DNA of 59,342 bases, from positions 1-59,342 of the forward strand of contig CAYJGK010000007.1 of the NCBI GenBank assembly GCA_964370065.1. The letters are read 5' to 3'. Every line of letters starts with the position of its first letter. Position 1 is the stretch's first letter. The position numbers and the translations under genes were made by a program. Shown piece by piece: positions 16,667-23,396 of this stretch. The DNA comes from CAMQRS01 sp964370065 (GTDB lineage Bacteria > Bacillota_I > Bacilli_A > Erysipelotrichales > Erysipelotrichaceae). The notes under the pieces are model-generated. The model ran no database searches and was not told the origin of the DNA. It worked only from the letters and a program-made list of their open reading frames with translations.

Positions 16667-17872
16667 TTATGATTTATTTACATTGACACGCTTTGCGACA
16701 AATAAATTCACTAATGATAGAAGAGCTGCCAAAATAAAAATATAATGTGGCCCATACACCATCCATATCATTCCACTTGCATAAGAGCAAATAATTGCTA
16801 CAATATGGTCTAATGTAATACCTAAAGAGATAGTTGGCAAAATATCACTATCCTCCTTTACAATGCTTTTTAAATAGACACTGCGAATAATTCCCATTTG
16901 CGAAGACATACGATCAATTATGAATATGACAAAGGTAGCTATTGCTGCCCAGCCAGTAATAGAAAAATTACCCACATATAAATGGTAAACGATAAACGCA
17001 AATGATAAATATACTAGAATAAAAGATAGTGCATCTGCATACAACATCTTCTTAACACCAAAGTGGTCGATGCAATATCCTAAAAAAGGCATGAAGATAA
17101 TTCCACAAATGGAGCTAATAATTAATAATAAAGCTGTTGTATCGGCTCCCTTTTGTAAAATTTCAATAATGACCCAAGGTGCATACACTAATACAATTTG
17201 TTTTTGTACACCATTCATGATCGCTAAAATATAATAATTAGTATATTTCTTTTTAAAGATTAATTTAGGCCGCACCGTAGTGCGTTTTAATGCCTTTGCT
17301 TTATTAGCTAAAACAGCCAATAAGAAACTTGCAATACAATATAAAATAGCTGCCGCTATAAACACCCATTTAATAGAAGTTGTAAAAGAAAAAAATCCTT
17401 GATTAAACCCGAGCCAAACAATACTCGCTGCAATGAGTGAGAAAAAAGTCATGATTCCTTTAAATTTACCTAGGGCTCTTCCTACTTTACTAGGATCCAC
17501 AATGCTCATAGCTATGCTATCTGTTAATGGCATGAATATATGCTGTCCCATTGAAAAGAAGAACAACAAGATACACATCACATAAAAATGCGGAGTCGAA
17601 ATTCCCATTAGGGTAATAGCAATGCAACATAAAAGTTGTGAAATGCATGCGATCTTTATGTCACCAAATCGAGACAATATCGCAATGACAAACATGGCTA
17701 AAATACCAGGAGTTTCTCTTGGTATTTCAATAAACCCTCTTTGCTGAGCGCTAATGTGATAGGCGTCATTGAAGTAATTAGAAAAGATGGCGTCACTAAA
17801 TCCCATAGCTAATGCAACTAGTGAAATCACTAGGATGTATAAGACAATTAATACTTTGTAGTTTTGTTTCAT
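16667..17872 (-). CDS. Major facilitator superfamily transporter
   Basis: A 401-residue transporter with about twelve hydrophobic helices. The first-half family motif appears as LSRFGDIK near residue 63, and the matching position of the second half as YCIDHFGVKK near 262. No motif fixes the substrate. It follows the MATE gene by 12 bases and AAAGGA lies ahead of its ATG, so it is the last gene of the transcript that starts with the GTPase or arsR. Drug export is plausible only from the company it keeps. Confidence 0.85.
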   Translation of the reverse strand: MKQNYKVLIVLYILVISLVALAMGFSDAIFSNYFNDAYHISAQQRGFIEIPRETPGILAMFVIAILSRFGDIKIACISQLLCCIAITLMGISTPHFYVMCILLFFFSMGQHIFMPLTDSIAMSIVDPSKVGRALGKFKGIMTFFSLIAASIVWLGFNQGFFSFTTSIKWVFIAAAILYCIASFLLAVLANKAKALKRTTVRPKLIFKKKYTNYYILAIMNGVQKQIVLVYAPWVIIEILQKGADTTALLLIISSICGIIFMPFLGYCIDHFGVKKMLYADALSFILVYLSFAFIVYHLYVGNFSITGWAAIATFVIFIIDRMSSQMGIIRSVYLKSIVKEDSDILPTISLGITLDHIVAIICSYASGMIWMVYGPHYIFILAALLSLVNLFVAKRVNVNKS

Positions 17873-17884
17873 ATGTATTCCTTT

Positions 17885-19000
17885 CTAATCTGTTATGACT
17901 AACCAGTTTGCTTTTTTATAATAAATAAAGAAACAAATAGAACTTAGCATCCAGGTAATTGGGTATACCCAATACACAATGGTGATATCTTTTGAAATGC
18001 TCATCGCTACACTTAAAATGCTAACACGTATGACACACCAGCATATCATCATAACATACATTGGCACATTAGATTTTCCCGCACCTCTTAAAATGGCACT
18101 CACACAATGCGAATAGGCAAGCAAAAAGAAGAAGAAAGCACTGGCTTGTGCGCGTCCTACCCCATATACAATCACATCAGGATTGCTATCAAAGGCACCA
18201 ATTAACTGAGGGGCAAATAAGAAAGTAATGACTCCTACACTTTCGGCAATACCCATGGCACAGGCGAGCCCAAACTTAGCTCCTTTTTTTACACGATCAA
18301 ATTTTTTGGCACCTATATTTTGCGAAACAAAGGTTGTTAATGCCATTGCAAAACTAGTGATTGGTAAAAAAGCAAATCCCTCTATTTTAGAATACGCCCC
18401 ACATCCTGCCATCGCTAAATCACCAAAGGCATTAATATTAGATTGTACGACTACATTCGCAATAGAAATGATAGAGTTTTGTATNNNNNNNNNNNNNNNN
18501 NNNNNNNNNNNNNNNNNNNNNNNNNNNNNNNNNNNNNNNNNNNNNNNNNNNNNNNNNNNNNNNNNNNNNNNNNNNNNNNNNNNNAAATACGCTAAGGATT
18601 CCGGCAATACATTTTCTGGTGTTCCCATCATCTCTAATATAATAGGTGCGCCTAATACTCCTGCAAATGTAAGTATCACACTCGCTATTAATCCAAAAGT
18701 GAAAGTAGCATGGACAGCTCTTTCTACATTTTCTTTATCTTTTGCACCAAAGTAGCGAGCAATCATAATTCCTCCCCCGATGGATACTCCTTGAAAGAAA
18801 CCAACCATTAAAAAAATTAAGTTTCCAGAGGAACTAACAGCTGCTAATGCACTACTTCCTAAAAAATTACCAACTATTAATGAATCTGCGACATTATACA
18901 ATTGTTGGAATAAGTTTCCTAAAAAGATAGGAACTGCAAAAAACAACATACACTTTGCAATACTACCTTCACTCATTAAACGTACACTATTTTTATTCAT
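17885..19000 (-). CDS. MATE family efflux transporter, interrupted by assembly gap
   Basis: A cation-coupled multidrug/toxin exporter family member. The N-terminal half (FAVPIFLGNLFQQLYNVADS, VGNFLGSSALAAVS) and the second half (SKIEGFAFLPITSFAMALTT, VSQNIGAK) are both clear. The product counts only 371 residues including 34 unknown ones, while the family is near 450. The part missing across the gap, several helices of the first half and the interdomain loop, should be about 110 residues. The gene is therefore probably intact in the organism and shortened by assembly. GGGGG precedes the ATG. Confidence 0.88.
   Translation of the reverse strand: MNKNSVRLMSEGSIAKCMLFFAVPIFLGNLFQQLYNVADSLIVGNFLGSSALAAVSSSGNLIFLMVGFFQGVSIGGGIMIARYFGAKDKENVERAVHATFTFGLIASVILTFAGVLGAPIILEMMGTPENVLPESLAYXXXXXXXXXXXXXXXXXXXXXXXXXXXXXXXXXXIQNSIISIANVVVQSNINAFGDLAMAGCGAYSKIEGFAFLPITSFAMALTTFVSQNIGAKKFDRVKKGAKFGLACAMGIAESVGVITFLFAPQLIGAFDSNPDVIVYGVGRAQASAFFFFLLAYSHCVSAILRGAGKSNVPMYVMMICWCVIRVSILSVAMSISKDITIVYWVYPITWMLSSICFFIYYKKANWLVITD
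18485..18584. other. Assembly gap of 100 N inside the MATE gene
   Basis: Exactly 100 N. Comparison with the usual MATE length suggests the true missing sequence is nearer 330-350 bases, so positions beyond this point are probably offset from the real chromosome. Confidence 0.9.
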
Positions 19001-19042
19001 TGTTTTTCCCCCTTAAAATTACTTTTCTACTAAAGCAGATTT

Positions 19043-21586
19043 TTACTGCTCATTAAATTTTTTTATATCTGATAATGGCGTATGCCTATTTTTTCTTTGC
19101 ATACTATTAAATTCTTTAGTATGTCTTTGCTTCATTTGCATAATTTCTTTATAAAATTGAGCTGCGCTCATACGTATCGCTCCTTGCCCTAATACAATCA
19201 TTTGCTCCAAAGCATCTGAAGTTGCAACTTGAATTTGATAATCTTTTTTTAACTGCTTGCTACTCATTTCAATATATTGATCTGCCGTTTGTGCTTTCTT
19301 AGTATACACAATAGTTATGCTTTGATTATCATATATCTGTTCTCTGTGCTGTTCCACTTTATACGCATCAAAAACAACAATTAATTTACATTTTTTAAAC
19401 CCTTGGTAATTACTCAACATGTTGATTAATTCATTACGTGCACTCTCTAATTGATAAGTTGCTAATTCATTTAAATAAGGCCAATCAAAAATTAAGTTAT
19501 ACCCATCTACAATAATACAAAGTGGTTTAGCTTGATATACTTGGCTAGATTGATACGATTCCACTTGTTTTTTTACACGTGGTTTACTAATTGTTTTAGG
19601 TGATGCAAACACCTTACTCATTACACGATTTAGCTCTTGATTAGAAATAGTATAGGGATTGCGTTTCCATTCTGATTCCACTATTTTATTTTCCTTCCTA
19701 AACAAAGGAATATGCATATATTGTTCTACTTCATCATACGGTACATAAAAACCGGCTCCTTGCGCAAAAAAGATAGAGCCGCTAGGATTGTTAACTTCAC
19801 GAACCGCATCATAATCTATCTGTTTCACAATCTCATCTTGTTCTTTACTAGCATCATAGCCATCATGACTCAATATCATTTTCCCACTACCTTTCGTAAT
19901 CGATAAAAGTTTAGTTTGATAATGATTCATACTAGATACCCGGGCTTTTCCACTAATAATCACATCTTGTTGTTCATTATAATCAACTGAATAAGTTGCT
20001 TGCATCGTATCTAAATCGTATATAATTGTACTTACATAATCACATTCTGTTTCGATTCGAAATTGATAGTAGGGTTCTAATAATTGTGATTCACATTTCA
20101 TTAACCCTTGATTAATTGCCCTTTGACAAGCTTCTTTCAAATCCATTGGCTGCGTATGCTTTAAATGTGACTTCCCGCCTAACAGTGTAATTTTCACATC
20201 ACATAATACACCTTTTACCAGCCTTCCATAATGTTCTTTACTTTGCATATATTGCATAATTTGTTGTTGTTCTATCTTAGAAAGCCCTTCTACACACTCA
20301 TTTTCATATTGCATACCGCTATTTCGAGGTAAAGGCGTCAATAATACATGCACTTCGGCATAATGTCCAATGGGTTCATAATGCCCGACTCCCTCTACTT
20401 CATTTATAATGGTTTCCTTATAAATAACTTGTCCTTCATTGAATTGCATACGCACTTGAAAACGTTGTTCTACTTGTTTTTTTAATACTTCAATTTGTAT
20501 TGCACCCATTAATTGCATCGTGATAACTTGATTTTTCATTTTCACTTGTAATTGTGGCTCTTCATCTTCCATTTGTTTTAAATATTGGAATAATACAACG
20601 GGATTCGTATCATCTAAAATTTGTACTTCATAATCCATAAAAGATACTAATTGCGGAACATATTGACTATCACTGCCAATATGTTCCCCACTCAAGAGAT
20701 GATCTAGTCCTTTTATACAACAGATTTGTCCTGCGTAAGCACTGTCTGCGCGTTTATATTTAGTGCCTGAATAAAACCGAATTTGGTCTATTTTAGAAGG
20801 TCCTATTTGTTGTTTTACACGCAAACAACCACCTGTTACAAGTACGTGGACTAAGCGCACCCCCTCGTCTCTTGTCACCTTGAATACTTTTGCACTACAT
20901 GTTTGTGGGTAGTCTTTAGGAATATGATAAGTATACATTGCTGCTAATAATGCATCACAATTTTTTCTTTTTAAAGCACTTCCAAATAAAACTGGAAAAA
21001 CTTGTTGTTGGGCAATTGCATTTTGGATTTGTATTTTTTCTATGATTCCGTTTTGCATATAATCATCAAGCATTTCTTCGTTACAATAAGCAATACTCTC
21101 GTAGGCTGTTTCAAGTACACTAAAATCAATGCAGTGTGCACTTAGTTTCTTTTGAATATCTTGCATCATTTCTTCTTTTGTATAATAACTAATATCCATT
21201 TTATTCACAAATATATAGGTAGGTATTTTATAATATTGTAGTAATTTAAAAATAGTTTCGGTATGTGCCTGCACTTTATCTAACCCACTAATCAATAAAA
21301 TAGCTGCATCTAATACTTGTAATGTTTTTTCCATTTCCAAAGAAAAGTCAACATGTCCTGGTGTATCTAATAAAGTAAATTGGCAATCTTCCCATTCGAA
21401 AATTGCCTGTTTCGCAAAAATTGTAATACCTCGACTTCGCTCTTGCACATCGAAATCTAAAAAAGAATCTTTATGATCGACTCTTCCTAAACTACGAATC
21501 GCTTTTGCTTCATATAATAAACTTTCAGATAAAGTTGTTTTTCCAGCATCTACATGTGCTACGATACCAATATTAATTGTTTTCAT
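19043..21586 (-). CDS. EF-G/Tet(M)-like translational GTPase with C-terminal NYN (YacP-type) RNase domain
   Basis: An 847-residue fusion. Residues 1-640 follow the ribosomal-protection/EF-G plan. The G domain has AHVDAGKTT, RGIT, DTPGHVDF and NKMD. Domains II-V include SKEHYGRLVKGVLCDVKIT and LLEPYYQF. Residues about 690-830 form an NYN/YacP nuclease-like domain (IIVDGYNLIFDWP with its Asp, VVFDAYKVE, TADQYIE, VATSD). Tet(M) is about 640 residues and ends before this. The Tet(M) loop YSPVSTPADF, which displaces tetracycline, is replaced by an unrelated stretch (TLLGGKSHLKHTQPMDL). A ribosome-linked GTPase with RNA cleavage or binding is more likely than classic tetracycline resistance; this is inference. 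Confidence 0.85.
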   Translation of the reverse strand: MKTINIGIVAHVDAGKTTLSESLLYEAKAIRSLGRVDHKDSFLDFDVQERSRGITIFAKQAIFEWEDCQFTLLDTPGHVDFSLEMEKTLQVLDAAILLISGLDKVQAHTETIFKLLQYYKIPTYIFVNKMDISYYTKEEMMQDIQKKLSAHCIDFSVLETAYESIAYCNEEMLDDYMQNGIIEKIQIQNAIAQQQVFPVLFGSALKRKNCDALLAAMYTYHIPKDYPQTCSAKVFKVTRDEGVRLVHVLVTGGCLRVKQQIGPSKIDQIRFYSGTKYKRADSAYAGQICCIKGLDHLLSGEHIGSDSQYVPQLVSFMDYEVQILDDTNPVVLFQYLKQMEDEEPQLQVKMKNQVITMQLMGAIQIEVLKKQVEQRFQVRMQFNEGQVIYKETIINEVEGVGHYEPIGHYAEVHVLLTPLPRNSGMQYENECVEGLSKIEQQQIMQYMQSKEHYGRLVKGVLCDVKITLLGGKSHLKHTQPMDLKEACQRAINQGLMKCESQLLEPYYQFRIETECDYVSTIIYDLDTMQATYSVDYNEQQDVIISGKARVSSMNHYQTKLLSITKGSGKMILSHDGYDASKEQDEIVKQIDYDAVREVNNPSGSIFFAQGAGFYVPYDEVEQYMHIPLFRKENKIVESEWKRNPYTISNQELNRVMSKVFASPKTISKPRVKKQVESYQSSQVYQAKPLCIIVDGYNLIFDWPYLNELATYQLESARNELINMLSNYQGFKKCKLIVVFDAYKVEQHREQIYDNQSITIVYTKKAQTADQYIEMSSKQLKKDYQIQVATSDALEQMIVLGQGAIRMSAAQFYKEIMQMKQRHTKEFNSMQRKNRHTPLSDIKKFNEQ

Positions 21587-21611
21587 TTTTACCCCTTTCC
21601 TTTCAAATAAA

Positions 21612-21629
21612 AAAGGGAATGATCCCTTT
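21612..21629 (-). terminator. Terminator or attenuator hairpin between arsR and the GTPase gene
   Basis: AAAGGGA (21612-21618) pairs with TCCCTTT (21623-21629) across a 4-base loop, with T6 following on the minus strand. The arsR stop codon overlaps the stem. No promoter is visible in the 41 bases before the GTPase gene. Confidence 0.75.
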
Positions 21630-21933
21630 ATTCACTATGACAACCGCAGTTTGACTCATCAAATGCTGTAATTTCTCCTAATAATGCTTTGGCCGCATCA
21701 CTTCCCGTTTGACTAATGCGATAGTTAATCCATTTTCCATCTTGTCTAGCAATGACAATTTTAGATTCACACAATATTTTCATATGGTAAGACAGGGCTG
21801 ATTGTGCAATGCCTGTTTCGTCTTTAATATGACAAGCACAGCGCTCTCCTTTACGTAATAAGGCTAAAATAGCTAGCCGTTTAGGATCACATAACGCTTT
21901 AAATATTTTTGCTTGTTGTTGGTATTGTCCCAT
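21628..21933 (-). CDS. ArsR/SmtB family metal-sensing repressor
   Basis: A 101-residue winged-helix repressor (FKALCDPKRLAILALL, SALSYHMKILCESKIV). The alpha-3 metal motif is present as ERCACHIKDE, matching the ELCVCDL site of ArsR, and the C-terminus ends CGCHSE, which gives extra thiols. As(III)/Sb(III) or a soft metal is therefore a likely inducer. I place the start at 21933 because GTGAGGA lies seven bases upstream; the longer reading from 21960 has no ribosome site and would begin at the transcription start. No ars transport gene follows; the downstream genes are the GTPase, MATE and MFS. Confidence 0.85.
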   Translation of the reverse strand: MGQYQQQAKIFKALCDPKRLAILALLRKGERCACHIKDETGIAQSALSYHMKILCESKIVIARQDGKWINYRISQTGSDAAKALLGEITAFDESNCGCHSE

Positions 21934-21967
21934 AATTATCCTCACATCAAATTCTTTCAATACTTAA

Positions 21968-21995
21968 ATGATAGCACGTTCTATATCGTTGTCAA
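21968..21995 (-). promoter_or_regulatory. arsR promoter
   Basis: Consensus TTGACA (21990-21995), 16-base spacer, TATCAT (21968-21973) preceded by GTGC, an extended -10 form. This is one of the strongest-looking promoters in the window and may drive the whole arsR-GTPase-MATE-MFS run. Confidence 0.7.
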
Positions 21996-22006
21996 CTCAT
22001 TAAAAA

Positions 22007-22031
22007 AAAAAGATGAATTGCTCCATCTTTT
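22007..22031 (-). terminator. Terminator of RNase P RNA
   Basis: AAAAGATG and CATCTTTT form the stem, followed on the minus strand by ten T. It begins immediately after the P1 helix of the RNA. Confidence 0.85.
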
Positions 22032-22034
22032 AAA

Positions 22035-22386
22035 AAGTAATAGTATATAAGCCATGTTCTGTACTTCCTATAAGGAAGTGACAATCATTTATCTACGCAA
22101 ATTGCGTCTTTATCCAGTTTCGTTTCACTTTCAAAAGTTCCCCTACCAAATTTGGGTTTCTCGCTTGTGGGGTTTACCCGTTCCACCTATTCTATTTCTA
22201 GAATAGCTCGTCTCTGTGGCACTTTTAAAGATGCTCTCCTTAGTTGCCCTTAGGAGTTAATCAGCCGTTAGTTAATACTACCTAGACTTATTTTTTCGTC
22301 TAGCACAAACACTACAGTCATCACAGACTGTGCGAGCATGGACTTTCCTCTAACTACAATAGCCAGCGATTGTCCTACGATTACTT
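22035..22386 (-). ncRNA. rnpB: RNase P RNA, class B (Bacillus type)
   Basis: The catalytic RNA that matures tRNA 5' ends. Read on the minus strand it contains the universal segments GAGGAAAGTCCATGCTCGC near the 5' end, AAAGTGCCACAGAGACGA, AACGGGTAAACCCC, GAGAAACCCAAATTTGG, GGTAGGGGAAC and ACAGAACATGGCTTA at the 3' end, in the order found in B. subtilis. I set the ends by the P1 helix: AAGTAAT at the 5' end pairs with ATTACTT at the 3' end. The 5' strand of P1 includes the stop codon of gpsB, so gene and RNA overlap by about six bases. Confidence 0.93.
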
Positions 22387-22698
22387 GTTTTTAAATACTT
22401 CCTGTTCCAAATTAGATAACCTTTTTAATACATCTAATTGATCCACTTGTTGAGTGGTTTGTTTTACACTTTCATTTTGTACAGCTAACGCTTGTACTTG
22501 ATTACGTAAATTTGCATTTTCTGTCTCATATTGCTTAATCGTATTTGTTAGCACTTGTAACACTTCATCATATTTTTGATAATCAGAAATAACTAAATCT
22601 AAAAACTTATCTACTTCATGGGCATTGTACCCTTTGATATCGACATGGAATTCTTTATTTAATATTTGATTTACATTTAATTCGAACCTTTTTTCCAT
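22381..22698 (-). CDS. gpsB: Cell division regulator GpsB
   Basis: A 105-residue DivIVA-family protein. The N-terminal membrane-binding/coiled-coil lobe contains LNVNQILNKEFHVDIKGYNAHEVDKFLD, given here only to mark the GYNxxEVDxFLD signature near 24-35. A coiled coil follows (about 40-70) and then a short C-terminal helix (LKRLSNLEQEVF). It links PBP1 to the division and elongation sites. ponA, its classic partner, is encoded just across the intergenic region. Its last codons run into rnpB, as in the Bacillus gpsB-rnpB neighbourhood. Confidence 0.93.
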   Translation of the reverse strand: MEKRFELNVNQILNKEFHVDIKGYNAHEVDKFLDLVISDYQKYDEVLQVLTNTIKQYETENANLRNQVQALAVQNESVKQTTQQVDQLDVLKRLSNLEQEVFKNK

Positions 22699-22741
22699 AC
22701 AATTTCCTCACTCAATAAACACATTTTACCAAATTCCACAA

Positions 22742-22768
22742 AAAAAGAAAGAGTAAATCTTTCTTTTT
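22742..22768. terminator. Terminator-like hairpin between the divergent gpsB and recU genes
   Basis: AAAAAGAAAGA (22742-22752) and TCTTTCTTTTT (22758-22768) form a perfect 11-bp stem with a 5-base loop. Its position upstream of both genes is odd for a terminator; it may act on leaders or stop read-through. Confidence 0.4.
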
Positions 22769-22825
22769 ATAAAGTTAGTGGAAAATATTAATAAAATTAG
22801 TTATAATAACAGGTAGGTGATAAGA

Positions 22826-23386
22826 ATGATTAATTATCCAAATAAAAAGAAAACCCAAATTTCTTCTAGTTTAAATTATGCTAGAGGAATGAATTTGGAA
22901 AAAGATTTAAATGATAGCAATACTTTTTATAATAGTATCGGACGCGGTTTAATTTATAAGAAACCAACTCCTATTCAAATTGTGAAAGTGGACTATCCAA
23001 GCCGTAAGCATGCAAAGATATCTGAGGCCTATTATCAAGTACCTAGTACAACTGACTATAACGGTGTCTATCGAGGTAAATACATTGATTTTGAAGCAAA
23101 AGAAACAAAATCAAAAGCTTCCTTTACGTTTCAAAATATCCACCCTCATCAAATTAAACATTTGAAAGGTGTAATTGAACAAGGAGGAATCGCTTTTGTA
23201 ATCATTCGTTTTAATGCTTATAATGAAACGTATTTAATCGATGCGAACGATGTCATTCACGCTTATGAGAAAGATGATAAAAAATCTTTAACATATAAAG
23301 AAATCAATCAATTTGCACATTTAATCGCAGAAGGGTTTACACCACGTTTAAAATATTTAGATATCGTGGATACGGTATATTTCTAG
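22826..23386 (+). CDS. recU: Holliday junction resolvase RecU
   Basis: A 186-residue nuclease that cleaves four-way DNA junctions in recombination and chromosome segregation. It shows the RecU pattern: NYARGMNLEKDL, DYPSRKHAKISEAYY, the catalytic region STTDYNGVYRGKYIDFEAKET (Asp and the ExK of the PD-(D/E)xK fold, about 78-98), and HPHQIKHL. I use the ATG at 22826, with AGGTGA upstream, rather than a GTG nine bases earlier. TATAAT at 22802-22807 is a likely -10. The ponA gene follows after 10 bases, the same pair as in Bacillus. Confidence 0.95.
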   Translation: MINYPNKKKTQISSSLNYARGMNLEKDLNDSNTFYNSIGRGLIYKKPTPIQIVKVDYPSRKHAKISEAYYQVPSTTDYNGVYRGKYIDFEAKETKSKASFTFQNIHPHQIKHLKGVIEQGGIAFVIIRFNAYNETYLIDANDVIHAYEKDDKKSLTYKEINQFAHLIAEGFTPRLKYLDIVDTVYF

Positions 23387-23396
23387 GAGGAATATT

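Noticed and set aside
19043..21586. Calling this gene a tetracycline resistance determinant
   Set aside because: The drug-site loop of Tet(M) is absent and a large NYN domain is added, so resistance is not supported by the sequence.
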